A DNA stretch of 64,000 nucleotides from positions 62,001-126,000 of the forward strand of contig NZ_FODF01000006.1 in assembly GCF_900110295.1 (NCBI RefSeq), given 5' to 3'. The notes beneath the pieces were generated by a model that saw nothing but the letters and a program-made list of their open reading frames with translations, did no database searches and had not been told where the DNA came from. Made by a program: the position numbers and the translations under genes. Numbering within the stretch: position 1 is the stretch's first letter; every line of letters begins with the position of its first letter. Source of the DNA: Peptostreptococcus russellii (lineage in GTDB: Bacteria > Bacillota > Clostridia > Peptostreptococcales > Peptostreptococcaceae). Shown here piece by piece: positions 40,645-49,959 of this stretch.

Positions 40645-43119
40645 ATGACAGATAAAACAAACGATAAAGACGTTAAAGACCTGCTTGACGATTTATTCGA
40701 AGAAGTAGCAGAAGAAATAAATGATCAAAAAGAAGAAGTAAGTGAAGAAACAAATGAGGTTTCAAGATCAGAGGATGGAGTAATAGTATACAAGGAAAAG
40801 GTGGAGATGCCTATGATACCTCTAAGAGGAATATCAATTTCACCATGTATACTTCAGTCATTTGATATAGGAAGACTTAACTCAATAGAGAGTTTTGAAC
40901 TTTCAATGATAAATGATGAAAAGATATTTTTAGCAAGTCAGTTTGATGCAACACTTGAAGAACCTAGTGTAGAAGATTTATATACAATAGGTACAATATG
41001 TAGCATCAAGCAGGTTATGAGAACATCAGAATCTTCCATAAGAGTATTGGTAGAAGGTATAGGAAGAGCCAAGCTAGAATCTATGAGAATAGATGAAAAC
41101 GACGCTTGGGTAGGAGAAATTACACCTATAGAGTTTGATGAAAGCAAATTTGATGAAGAAGATAATTTATACTTGGAAGCTTATTCAAGAAGACTTTCAA
41201 AGGGCTTTGAAGAATATCTAAGTATAGCTGCTGATTTGCCAACTGACGCATCTATGGAAATATCTGATGCACAGGGGTATTCAATGTCAACAGATATTAT
41301 AGCTTCTAGTCTTTTCCTTAAATTTACAGATAGACAAAAAGTTTTAACTACACTTGATATAAAGGAAAGAATGAAGCTTCTTTATGAATATTTGCTTCAG
41401 GAAATAGAAGTAATAAAGATAGACAAGAAAATCAGTCTAGACGTAAGAAAGCAGATGAATAAGATACAGAAGGACTATTATCTTAGAGAACAGTTAAAGG
41501 CTATACAGAAGGAGCTAGGAGATACTCCTGATGGAAGCGAGGGCAATGAATATAGAGAAAAGCTTGAAAAATTAAAAATAGATCCAGAAACATATGAAAA
41601 GATAGAAAAAGAAATAGAAAAGTTTGAAAGAACTCCATTGGGTTCACCAGACTACAATGTTTCAAAGAACTATCTTGATGTAATATTCTCACTTCCATGG
41701 AATAAGGAGTCAAGAAATAGATTCAATATTAAGAAGTCAGAAAAGATATTAGACGAGGATCATTATGGGCTTGATGATGTCAAGGAAAGAATATTAGAAT
41801 ACCTTGCTGTAAGAAAGCTTTCAAAGAATTTAAAGGCACCTATTATATGCCTTGCTGGACCTCCAGGGGTAGGTAAGACATCTATAGCCAAGTCAGTAGC
41901 AAGATCTCTAGGTAGACCATTTGTAAGAATTTCACTTGGTGGTGTAAGAGATGAAGCTGAAATTAGAGGACATAGAAGAACATATATAGGAGCTATCCCA
42001 GGTAGAATAATTAATGCTATCAAGGAAGCGAAAACAAAGAATCCTGTAATACTTCTTGATGAAATAGACAAGATGTCTAGTGACTTTAAGGGAGATCCAA
42101 CTTCAGCAATGCTTGAAGTACTAGATCCAGAACAGAATAAGTACTTTGTAGACCATTATCTTGAATTGCCATTTGATTTATCAAAGGTAATGTTTATTAC
42201 AACAGCAAATGATCTAAGACAGATACCTAGACCTCTATATGACAGAATGGAAGTAATAGAAATAGAAGGTTATCTAGAAGAAGAAAAGCTAGAAATAGTA
42301 AAGAGATATATTCTAAAGAAACAATTAAAAGAAAATGGACTTGCAAAAGACTTTATTACAATGGATGATGATGTAATTAAGTTTATAATTAGTAGATATA
42401 CAAGAGAATCAGGCGTAAGACAACTTGAAAGAACAATAGCTAAGATTTGTAGAAAAGTAGTAAAGGAAATGTTTGAAAATCCAGATCTAAAGGCTATAAA
42501 TCTTACAAAAGAACAAGTAGTAAAATATTTAGGAAGTGAAAAGTTCAAGGAAGATCCACTTGATCTAAATCCACAGGTCGGAGTAGTAAATGGACTTGCA
42601 TGGACTTCAGTAGGTGGAGTAACACTTGAAGTAGAGGTAAGTGTACTTCCAGGAAAAGGAAATATAGTTCTTACTGGTATGATGGGAGATGTAATGAAAG
42701 AATCTGCCAGAACAGGTATTTCATACATTAGATCTATTGCAGACCAGTTGGGAATAGACAGCGACTTCTACAAGGAGAAAGACGTTCATATACATATACC
42801 GGAAGGAGCAACTCCAAAGGACGGTCCTTCAGCAGGTATTACTATGACACTTGCCACTATATCTGCCCTTACAAATAGACCAGTACCAGGTAATATAGCT
42901 ATGACAGGAGAAATTACTTTAAGAGGTAGAGTGCTTCCAGTAGGTGGAGTAAGAGAAAAGGTGCTTGCAGCCTACAGAATGGGAGTTAGAAAGATTATAC
43001 TTCCAAAGGATTGTGAATCTGATCTAGAAAAGATTCCTGAAAATGTAAGAAAAGAAATAGAATTTGTTTTAGTAGAAAAAATGCAGGAAGTTCTAGATGT
43101 AGCACTACTAGAAAAATAG
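40645..43119 (+). CDS. lon: ATP-dependent protease Lon
   Basis: 824 residues. Homohexameric AAA+ serine protease for damaged and regulatory proteins. It starts with a very acidic 45-residue stretch ahead of the Lon N-domain. Walker [10 protein letters not shown] (about 406), Walker [12 protein letters not shown]. The protease domain has the Ser in KDGPSAGIT (about 730) and the Lys in [11 protein letters not shown] (about 773). The ATG at 40645 has the SD AAAGGAG; an ATG at 40624 is upstream of it. The next gene starts 9 bp after the stop, so lon-engB are one operon. Confidence 0.97.
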   Translation: MTDKTNDKDVKDLLDDLFEEVAEEINDQKEEVSEETNEVSRSEDGVIVYKEKVEMPMIPLRGISISPCILQSFDIGRLNSIESFELSMINDEKIFLASQFDATLEEPSVEDLYTIGTICSIKQVMRTSESSIRVLVEGIGRAKLESMRIDENDAWVGEITPIEFDESKFDEEDNLYLEAYSRRLSKGFEEYLSIAADLPTDASMEISDAQGYSMSTDIIASSLFLKFTDRQKVLTTLDIKERMKLLYEYLLQEIEVIKIDKKISLDVRKQMNKIQKDYYLREQLKAIQKELGDTPDGSEGNEYREKLEKLKIDPETYEKIEKEIEKFERTPLGSPDYNVSKNYLDVIFSLPWNKESRNRFNIKKSEKILDEDHYGLDDVKERILEYLAVRKLSKNLKAPIICLAGPPGVGKTSIAKSVARSLGRPFVRISLGGVRDEAEIRGHRRTYIGAIPGRIINAIKEAKTKNPVILLDEIDKMSSDFKGDPTSAMLEVLDPEQNKYFVDHYLELPFDLSKVMFITTANDLRQIPRPLYDRMEVIEIEGYLEEEKLEIVKRYILKKQLKENGLAKDFITMDDDVIKFIISRYTRESGVRQLERTIAKICRKVVKEMFENPDLKAINLTKEQVVKYLGSEKFKEDPLDLNPQVGVVNGLAWTSVGGVTLEVEVSVLPGKGNIVLTGMMGDVMKESARTGISYIRSIADQLGIDSDFYKEKDVHIHIPEGATPKDGPSAGITMTLATISALTNRPVPGNIAMTGEITLRGRVLPVGGVREKVLAAYRMGVRKIILPKDCESDLEKIPENVRKEIEFVLVEKMQEVLDVALLEK

Positions 43120-43128
43120 GAGGAAATA

Positions 43129-43887
43129 GTGGGTAATAATAAAAATAAAAAAACAGCAAGACAAGCAAAGGCGAAAAAGTTCAAGAAAGATGGACAAAGA
43201 CCTTATCCATATACAAGAAAGAATAAAGCAAAAGAAGAAAGAGATGCTAAAGTCAAGGTAAAGAGCGCTGAAATAACTATGAGTGCAGTAAACAGAAGTC
43301 AGTATCCAGTAGATGGAATACCAGAAATAGCACTTGCAGGGCGTTCAAATGTAGGAAAGTCATCTCTTATAAACGGGCTTTTGAATAGAAAGAGCTTTGC
43401 CAGAACTTCTCAGACACCGGGAAAAACAAGAACAATCAACTTTTATTTAATAAATAATGAATTTTTCTTTGTAGACCTTCCAGGATACGGATATGCCAAA
43501 GTTTCAAAATCTGAGAAGGACAAGTGGGGAGAAGTAATGGAAAGATACCTTTCTGATAGAAAGGAACTTTGCTCTATACTTCTATTGGTAGATGTAAGAC
43601 ATGAACCAACAGATGATGACAAGATGATGTATGACTGGATCAAATTCTTTGGTTATAACTGTATTGTAGTAGCTACAAAGGCTGATAAGATTTCAAGAGG
43701 AAACTATCAGAAGCACATTTCTATAATCAGAAATAAGTTAGAAATGAATCCGGATGATAAGGTAGTAATTACATCTGCGTCAGATAAAATAGGAATAGCA
43801 AATCTATGGGATGAAATAGTAGAAGAATATGAATCACATGGATATAAAATTACAACAGAAGAAAATAATAGCAATATAGAGAATTAA
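43129..43887 (+). CDS. engB: Ribosome biogenesis GTPase EngB/YsxC with a basic N-terminal extension
   Basis: 252 residues against about 195 usual. Essential GTPase for 50S assembly. G motifs: GRSNVGKSS (about 72), T in SQTPGKTRT, DLPGYGYAK and TKADKI. The usual start (around KVKSAEITMSAV) is preceded here by 43 extra residues, very Lys/Arg-rich (KKTARQAKAKKFKKDGQ), from a GTG with a strong AGGAGG. The C-terminus has about 15 extra residues. The extension could bind rRNA (inference). Terminator at 43902-43930. Confidence 0.95.
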   Translation: MGNNKNKKTARQAKAKKFKKDGQRPYPYTRKNKAKEERDAKVKVKSAEITMSAVNRSQYPVDGIPEIALAGRSNVGKSSLINGLLNRKSFARTSQTPGKTRTINFYLINNEFFFVDLPGYGYAKVSKSEKDKWGEVMERYLSDRKELCSILLLVDVRHEPTDDDKMMYDWIKFFGYNCIVVATKADKISRGNYQKHISIIRNKLEMNPDDKVVITSASDKIGIANLWDEIVEEYESHGYKITTEENNSNIEN

Positions 43888-43901
43888 AGCTATAAAAGAA
43901 T

Positions 43902-43930
43902 AAAAACAGCACTTATATGGTGCTGTTTTT
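43902..43930 (+). terminator. lon-engB terminator
   Basis: AAAAACAGCAC (43902-43912) pairs with GTGCTGTTTTT (43920-43930). Confidence 0.9.
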
Positions 43931-44292
43931 TATTTGATTTAAAAAGTAAAGGATAGATTTATAATAATCATTCTTAATAAAATAATATAAAGTGTGAAAA
44001 TAATTATTTATTTCTTGTTTTTATAATGTAGCAGGGATTTTTAGTAAAAAAAATTAAAAAAACTTTTTTTATTAAAAAATAAAACACCTAATATATTAAT
44101 AAAAAAATAAAAATAAGTATATAAAATAAACTAAATATAAAAAAATATAAAAAAATATAAATAAAGAAACATCTATAAATAAAAACAATATATTATTATG
44201 TAGACATAGATATAATCAATATAAAAGCTATTCAATATTATGTTATACTCATATAGAAATATATAAAATTTAATAGGAGGATTGGAATTATT
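43931..44292. other. Extremely AT-rich spacer before the rhodanese gene
   Basis: Long A/T homopolymers and three tandem AAATATAAAA-like units near 44135-44160. A TATACT box near 44243 may be the -10 of the downstream gene. No gene was seen on either strand. Confidence 0.45.
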
Positions 44293-45723
44293 ATGAAATT
44301 CAAGAAAAAACTTGGGGTTGCGCTGAGTATTTGTGCAGCTGTAACTTTGCTTGCAGGTTGTGGAAGTACAGAAAAGAAGGCAGATGACTCTAAGGATGTT
44401 AAAATTGAGACTGCAAGTACTGAAGATGTAGAAAAAGCTCTTAATGACAAAGATGGCAAGAGTATAGTACTTGATGCTAGAATCAACGATGCCTACAATG
44501 GATGGGCAGTAGAAGGAGCAAAAAGAGGTGGACATCTCCCAGGAAGTTCTGATTTCTCTGCTCAGTGGTTAACTAGTGAGTATGATGAAAAAGAAAATCT
44601 TGAAGGCAGATCAAGAGAAAAAGTTCTTGATATAACGATGGAACAAAAGGGCTTAACTCCAGATAAAAATGTTATTGTTTATGATATAAATGGTAAAGAT
44701 GCAGACGAAGTAGCTCAGTACCTAGTTAAAAAGGGAGTCAAAAATACAAAGAAATACGATGCTAAAGAATGGATCAACGATAGTGACAAAAAGCTAGATT
44801 CATACAAGAATTATGAGCTTTTAGTAGCACCTAGTGTTGTAAATGAAATAGTAAAGGGAAAGACTCCAGAAGGATTTACAGATGCTAAGAAGATAAAGAT
44901 AGTAGATGTAAGATGGGGAGATAATAAGGAATCAGGATATATGGACGGACACGTTCCAACATCAGTTCATATAAACACTGACTCATTTGAACCACCTAAG
45001 GAAAACAAAGAAGGGGATACAGAATGGAAGTTAGCAGACGATAAGACTCTTGAAAAACTTCTTTTAGATTCAGGAATAACTTCAGAAGATTGTGTAATAG
45101 CAACAAGTCCAGAACCAATGGCAGCTTCAAGGTTTGCAGTAATATGTGACTACTTAGGAGTAAAGGATGTAAGAGTAATGAATGGTGGACTTGTAGAGTG
45201 GAATTATCTAGGATATGATCTTGAAAAGGGTGAAAACAAGCCAACTCCAGAAAAAGAATTTGGTGTAAAAGTACCTGCTAGACCTGAACTTATAGATTCA
45301 CTTGACAAAATAAAAGATATTATGACAAATAAAGATCAGCATAAGGACTTTACTCTTGTAGATAACAGAACTTGGGGAGAATATATAGGTGATGTTACTG
45401 GATACTCTTACCACAAGAGAAAAGGTAGAATACCAGGAGCAGTATTTGGACACGCAGGTGTAAAGAATTCAAGTTCAATGAGTTATTATAGAAATATTGA
45501 TAAAACTATGAGAAATGAAAATGAAATACTAAGTATGTGGGAAGAAGACAATATAGATACTTCAAACCATCTATCATTTATGTGTGGTAGTGGATGGAGA
45601 GCAGCAGAAATACTATGGTATTCTAAGGTAATGGGTATGAACAACACATCTCTATTCTCAGATGGATGGATCGGTTGGTCAAATGCACATTATCCAATAG
45701 AAACAGGAACTCCTAAGAAGTAG
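44293..45723 (+). CDS. Exported rhodanese-like lipoprotein with three rhodanese domains
   Basis: 476 residues. Lipoprotein signal peptide with lipobox LAGC (Cys about 23), so it is anchored outside the membrane. Three rhodanese-like modules follow. In the first (about 45-150) the active-site Cys position reads VYDINGKDA, and in the second (about 175-305) VIATSPEPMAA, so both look inactive. The third (about 330-470) has an intact CGSGWRAAE loop (Cys about 434). Probable thiosulfate or persulfide sulfurtransferase; the substrate is unknown. AGGAGG precedes the ATG at 13-base spacing. A small membrane protein gene follows 11 bp later. Confidence 0.88.
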   Translation: MKFKKKLGVALSICAAVTLLAGCGSTEKKADDSKDVKIETASTEDVEKALNDKDGKSIVLDARINDAYNGWAVEGAKRGGHLPGSSDFSAQWLTSEYDEKENLEGRSREKVLDITMEQKGLTPDKNVIVYDINGKDADEVAQYLVKKGVKNTKKYDAKEWINDSDKKLDSYKNYELLVAPSVVNEIVKGKTPEGFTDAKKIKIVDVRWGDNKESGYMDGHVPTSVHINTDSFEPPKENKEGDTEWKLADDKTLEKLLLDSGITSEDCVIATSPEPMAASRFAVICDYLGVKDVRVMNGGLVEWNYLGYDLEKGENKPTPEKEFGVKVPARPELIDSLDKIKDIMTNKDQHKDFTLVDNRTWGEYIGDVTGYSYHKRKGRIPGAVFGHAGVKNSSSMSYYRNIDKTMRNENEILSMWEEDNIDTSNHLSFMCGSGWRAAEILWYSKVMGMNNTSLFSDGWIGWSNAHYPIETGTPKK

Positions 45724-45734
45724 GTAGCAAATTT

Positions 45735-46160
45735 ATGAAAAAACTAGCAAATATTTTGTTTGGAGTATTTCTAGCTATTGAAGTCGTATTAATTGGGGCA
45801 ATGAATTATTTAGAAAAGCTTGCATATAAAAAAGCTGGTGTAAACCATCATCTATATTTTAAAAAATGTGAATATACACGTAAGTATCTGACACCTGAAA
45901 ATATAAAATTAATTACGATAGTAGTTATAGTATTAATTGTTCTATATTTAATAATAACAATTAAGGCTTTTAGAAATTCAAGAAAGACACTTGCACTTGC
46001 AGGTCTTATAGCGATAGTATGGAGTGGAGCTTTAGGATACGCCCTTCACTCAACATCTATTTCTGAAAAACTTATATATCCATATTTAATTTTGGCTTTG
46101 ATAGTATGCATAGTATTGTCGACAATAAATATAATAATAAATAAGAAAATACACTCATAA
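45735..46160 (+). CDS. Small membrane protein co-transcribed with the rhodanese lipoprotein
   Basis: 141 residues with four hydrophobic segments (about 5-25, 55-80, 85-107 and 112-135). The first loop holds KKAGVNHHLYFKKCEYTRKY, with His and Cys residues outside or near the membrane. It starts 11 bp after the rhodanese gene stop with a weak AGGTAG SD, so it is surely in the same operon. It may partner the sulfurtransferase at the membrane (inference). No family recognised. Confidence 0.7.
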   Translation: MKKLANILFGVFLAIEVVLIGAMNYLEKLAYKKAGVNHHLYFKKCEYTRKYLTPENIKLITIVVIVLIVLYLIITIKAFRNSRKTLALAGLIAIVWSGALGYALHSTSISEKLIYPYLILALIVCIVLSTINIIINKKIHS

Positions 46161-46211
46161 AGAGTCGCATTTTATCTCAAGAAATTACAATAAAATAAAT
46201 ATAATTTAAAT

Positions 46212-46240
46212 AAAAAAGGAAGCTCTTTAGCTTCCTTTTT
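46212..46240. terminator. Bidirectional terminator
   Basis: AAAAAGGAAGCT pairs with AGCTTCCTTTTT; A- and T-runs on both sides. It ends the rhodanese operon on + and the microgene on -. Confidence 0.9.
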
Positions 46241-46249
46241 TATATCTTA

Positions 46250-46345
46250 TTAGAAATCTTCGCCATAATAGTCATCATCCCAATAATCTTCTTCGTCTAT
46301 CATGTAATCATCTTCATGTGCCATTTCATCGTAATTCTCTAACAT
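46250..46345 (-). CDS. Very acidic 31-residue microprotein
   Basis: ATG at 46345, TAA at 46252-46250. The peptide starts MLENYDEMAHEDDYM and ends with DEEDYWDDDYYGEDF; about half of the residues are Asp or Glu, with six Tyr/Trp. A canonical AAAGGAG lies 8 bases upstream, a promoter (TTGATT, 17 bp, TAAAAT) about 75 bp upstream at 46419-46447, and a bidirectional terminator just downstream. That complete expression unit supports a real gene despite its size. No family recognised; acidic microproteins can act as nucleic-acid mimics or bind basic partners, which is only a suggestion. Confidence 0.7.
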   Translation of the reverse strand: MLENYDEMAHEDDYMIDEEDYWDDDYYGEDF

Positions 46346-46418
46346 TATAATCACTCCTTTAACATACATACAAATATCTACAACTAAAATTAAAACTTCT
46401 ACTTTTTAATTTGTTTGT

Positions 46419-46447
46419 ATTTTAACACAAGGAAAAAAGAAAATCAA
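46419..46447 (-). promoter_or_regulatory. Promoter of the acidic microgene
   Basis: On the - strand TTGATT (46447-46442), 17-bp spacer, TAAAAT (46424-46419). Confidence 0.6.
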
Positions 46448-46786
46448 ATCTAGAAAATTCATTTTAAAATCAAATTGTATTACAGAAATATATGTTAAAA
46501 ATAGTATTTATGACACTCTAAAAGATTATTTACTCAAAAATTCCTTTAAAAACTCATTGAGGAAAAAATAAAGAGATAATAATATATATTTTTAATGAAA
46601 AAAATAGCAATAGTATATATTTTAAAAAATAATAATTTATTTTTAATTTTATATCTATGAAAAATATAGTCAAAAACAATAGAAGAAAAATCAATTGAAG
46701 CAGGCTCATATTTAGAACTAGAAAAATTTAAGGCTTACTTAATAAAATATTTGGCTATATTATTTTTGAAAAAAGGAGATGAGTAT
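46448..46786. other. Spacer upstream of the pilus cluster
   Basis: AT-rich. The pilB frame stays open for about 36 codons before its start with plausible coding sequence (KSIEAGSYLELEKFKAYL), but without SD or ATG; it may be the remnant tail of a lost gene. No promoter could be fixed. Confidence 0.35.
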
Positions 46787-47989
46787 ATGGATAAGATATT
46801 GTCTAATATAATTCCAGAAGAATATGCCTATGACAAGAAGGTATTTCCACTTGATGCAACAGAAAACACCCTAACTGTTATGATGGAATCATTTAATCTA
46901 TCGCTGATAAATGAACTAAAAATTATGTCGGCTAGAAATGTCAAAGTTAAAATAAGTAAAAAAGATGCTATTTTGGAAAATATTGCCCAATATTATAGAA
47001 GTGCAGAATATGAAAAAAATAGAGGTGAGATAATTTTTGAAAACATATTAGATGATGCAGTAGCCAGTAGGGCAAGTGATATACATATTGAACCCTATAA
47101 AGATTATGCTAGAGTAAGAAAAAGAGTAAACGGAGAATTAATAGAGTTTGCAAGATATTCTAATAAAGAGTATTTAGAAATAAGTACAATAATTAAATTA
47201 AAGGCAGGTTGCGATATTACAGAAAAAAGATTGCCACAAGATGGAAGGTTTACAGTTGAAAACAAAGATTACCACATTGATATAAGATTAAGCTCCATAG
47301 CAGTAGTTTATGGAGAAAAAATAGAGATGAGAATACTAGATAGAAATAATTTCTTTAAAAATAGACGGGAACTGGGATTTTCAGAAAAAGCTATCGAAAC
47401 AATAGATTCAGCAATTAACAAAGAAAGTGGAATGCTAATAATTACAGGCTCTACGGGAAGTGGAAAGTCCTCAACAGTATATTCAATAATCAATGAAATA
47501 AAAAACAGAGACATAAATATTACGACAATTGAAGATCCAGTAGAGTATATGATAGATGGAGTTAATCAAATTCCCGTAAATAGCAAAGCAGGATTGAGAT
47601 TTGATAATGGTTTAAGAGCTATATTGAGGCAAGATCCAGACTGCATAGTAATAGGAGAAATAAGAGACAAAGAAACGGCTCAAATAGCTGTAAGAGCTTC
47701 TATTACAGGTCATCTAGTAATTACAAGCCTTCATACTTCCAATGCTGTATCGGCTATTACAAGGTTAAAAGACATGGGGCTAGAGCCATATAAAATAACA
47801 GCATCTCTAACAGCAATAGTACATCAAAAATTAATAAAAGAAAAAGATTCAAAGGATAAAAAGTCTAGAAAGTTGGTCTATGAAATACTTACCATAGATG
47901 ATGAAATCAAAAAATATATAAAATCTTCTTGTGATGAAAAGTTAATAGAAAAAATAGCAAAAAAGAATGGGAGAATTTTAAAGGAATGA
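46787..47989 (+). CDS. pilB: Type IV pilus assembly ATPase PilB (GspE family), compact
   Basis: 400 residues from the ATG at 46787 (SD AAAGGAG). Cytoplasmic hexameric ATPase that powers pilin polymerisation. GspE motifs: Walker A GSTGSGKSS (about 220), Asp box TTIEDPVEYMIDGVNQ, Walker B DPDCIVIGEIRD (about 290) and HTSNAVSAITRL. The protein is about 150 residues shorter than typical PilB: the N-terminal domain is reduced, and the C-terminal tetracysteine Zn motif is absent. It overlaps pilC by 4 bp (ATGA). First gene of the cluster. Confidence 0.92.
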   Translation: MDKILSNIIPEEYAYDKKVFPLDATENTLTVMMESFNLSLINELKIMSARNVKVKISKKDAILENIAQYYRSAEYEKNRGEIIFENILDDAVASRASDIHIEPYKDYARVRKRVNGELIEFARYSNKEYLEISTIIKLKAGCDITEKRLPQDGRFTVENKDYHIDIRLSSIAVVYGEKIEMRILDRNNFFKNRRELGFSEKAIETIDSAINKESGMLIITGSTGSGKSSTVYSIINEIKNRDINITTIEDPVEYMIDGVNQIPVNSKAGLRFDNGLRAILRQDPDCIVIGEIRDKETAQIAVRASITGHLVITSLHTSNAVSAITRLKDMGLEPYKITASLTAIVHQKLIKEKDSKDKKSRKLVYEILTIDDEIKKYIKSSCDEKLIEKIAKKNGRILKE

Positions 47990-49197
47990 AAGCCAAGGTT
48001 GTAAAGAAGATTGTTGAAAATAAAAAGCTCTTAAATACATATAAAAACATATTGAAACTTAGAGAAAGTATTTTTGTCACTAAATTTAATAATAAAAATA
48101 AGAGGTTAAATGAAGTAAAAGATTTGCTTACTAGAAATCGTTCCTTTTCAATAGTTAAAAAGAGAAAGATGAGCGATAAAGATATAAAAATAATGTCTAG
48201 GCAGATTTCTGGAATGTTAAAGGCTGGTTGCGATATTATATCTATATTTGAAACTCTAATAGAATCATCAGAAAACAAAAGTGCCTACACTATAAGCATA
48301 GTAGAAAAAGCAATAGAAAAAGGAAAAAATCTTACTGAGTCTTTTGCTCTTACAAACAAATTTCCCAAGTTCTTTATTAATATGATTTATGCAGGCGAAA
48401 GAAGTGGTGAAATAGACTATGTATTTGATAGACTTGCTCAGTATTATGAAAGAGAGGACAAGATAAAATCAAAATTAATTAATGTTTCTATATATCCTCT
48501 AATACTGCTAGCAATATCATTTATATCATTAAATATAATATTTTTAATTGTAATTCCTGACTTTAAAGAGGCATTTGACTTTGAAACTTTAAATAAATCA
48601 ATATGGACAAAAATGATATTTAAAATATCGGATTTACTAAAAAATAATTTTATATATATTTACCTAACTATTGCCTTTATCCTATATATAATTGTTAGAA
48701 GCTTTCAAAAGAATATAAAGGCAAAGATGTTCTTAGATGAGATGAAATTTAAAATATTCAAGCTTAAAGAAATAAATCAGCTGATAATATCAGAAAAAGT
48801 AGCGAGAGTTTTATCTATATTATTAGGAAGTGGAATACATATTACAGAAGCAATGGAAATTACAAGGGAAACAATAGGAAATTCCTATGCAGAAAGAAAA
48901 ATGAAAATAGTTGCAAAGAATATTGAAAAAGGAAATCCTCTAAGCAAGTCATTTCAGGCGGCAGGTATATTTCCACAAAGCTTTATATCTATGCTCAAAT
49001 CAGGAGAAGAATCAGGAAATTTTGATAATAGTCTAAAGGAAATTAGCGTTTTTTATGGAGATGAGCTAGACAAAGAAATAGACAGATTCATAAGATTGAT
49101 AGAACCTGTAATGATAATAATTATGGGAATTATAGTTGCAATATTAATGATATCTTTAATCTATCCAATGTTGGGGGTAATATCTAGCATATCTTAG
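47986..49197 (+). CDS. pilC: Type IV pilus inner-membrane platform protein PilC (GspF family)
   Basis: 403 residues. Two repeated T2SF domains: GMLKAGCDIISIFETLIESS..GERSGEIDYVFDRLAQYYE and LLGSGIHITEAMEITRETIG..SGEESGNFDNSLKEISVFY. Three TM regions: about 168-190, 218-240 and 370-395. The N-terminal 60 residues are basic. It shares ATGA with the end of pilB, implying translational coupling. Confidence 0.93.
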   Translation: MKAKVVKKIVENKKLLNTYKNILKLRESIFVTKFNNKNKRLNEVKDLLTRNRSFSIVKKRKMSDKDIKIMSRQISGMLKAGCDIISIFETLIESSENKSAYTISIVEKAIEKGKNLTESFALTNKFPKFFINMIYAGERSGEIDYVFDRLAQYYEREDKIKSKLINVSIYPLILLAISFISLNIIFLIVIPDFKEAFDFETLNKSIWTKMIFKISDLLKNNFIYIYLTIAFILYIIVRSFQKNIKAKMFLDEMKFKIFKLKEINQLIISEKVARVLSILLGSGIHITEAMEITRETIGNSYAERKMKIVAKNIEKGNPLSKSFQAAGIFPQSFISMLKSGEESGNFDNSLKEISVFYGDELDKEIDRFIRLIEPVMIIIMGIIVAILMISLIYPMLGVISSIS

Positions 49198-49333
49198 AAA
49201 ATATAAAAAGTATAACAATAAAAAAGAAAAAGGAAATAAAAAGAAATAGATAATAAAAAATAAAATAGATAAGAAAGAGATAAAAAAAGAAAATTTTAAA
49301 TGCCATGAATATTTTATTAGAAAGGAAAAGTCA

Positions 49334-49777
49334 ATGAAAGCATATATAAAAAACATAAAAAGTAAGTATAGAAATATAAAAATTTCTAGGCAAAATAGGG
49401 AAAAAATTAATGAAGATGAACATAAGAGTGAAGGCTTTACACTAATAGAAATGGTAATAGTAGTAACTATTATAGGAATACTTTCGAGTATAGTAGCTCT
49501 TAAATATAGCGGTGCTCAAAAGATAGCCAGAGAAAATGCGGACTATGCAAATGCCTCTGTAATAGCTACAGCAGCCTATTTATCTAAAGAAAATGGCGAT
49601 GATGAGGGAATCTATACAAGCACAGAAAAATTAAAAGAGAATAAATATCTTGATAGAATACCAAAAGTTCAAAGCAAAAAAGGGGAAAAATTTAGTATTG
49701 AAACAGGAGATGATGACCTAAAAGTCAAAGTAGGAGCAAAAACTTTTTATCCAAAAGAAGAAAAAGAACAAGAATAA
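49334..49777 (+). CDS. Type IV prepilin
   Basis: 147 residues. Class III signal: KSEG followed by FTLIEMVIVVTIIGILSSIVAL, with cleavage expected after Gly-34 and the Glu-5 of the mature pilin present. The cytoplasmic leader of 34 residues is unusually long and very basic; 5-10 is usual. The mature globular part is only about 90 residues (ADYANASVIATAAYL..), and no Cys is seen. SD AAAGGA. As the only pilin in the cluster it may be the major subunit, or a ComGC-like pseudopilin. Confidence 0.88.
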   Translation: MKAYIKNIKSKYRNIKISRQNREKINEDEHKSEGFTLIEMVIVVTIIGILSSIVALKYSGAQKIARENADYANASVIATAAYLSKENGDDEGIYTSTEKLKENKYLDRIPKVQSKKGEKFSIETGDDDLKVKVGAKTFYPKEEKEQE

Positions 49778-49959
49778 AATTGCTAATTAAAAATAAGAGA
49801 GAATAACAAAAAATAAGAATGAACTTGCTGGTTTAAAATAATAACAAAAAGTAATAGTAAAAGTAATAATTAAAAAAACGTTAATAAAAAGCAAGAATAA
49901 AAACGCTGGTTTAAAATAAAAAAGCAATAAAAAAATATAAAATATTAGGAGGGATAGTA

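Noticed and set aside
44135-44165. Tandem AAATATAAAA units as a possible iteron or CRISPR-like array
   Set aside because: Only about three imperfect 10-bp units, no spacers and no replication or cas gene nearby; simple AT-rich slippage is enough.
43931-44292. Open frames on the - strand in the spacer before the rhodanese gene
   Set aside because: They are shadows of A/T homopolymers rich in Phe, Ile and Tyr, without SD or codon bias.
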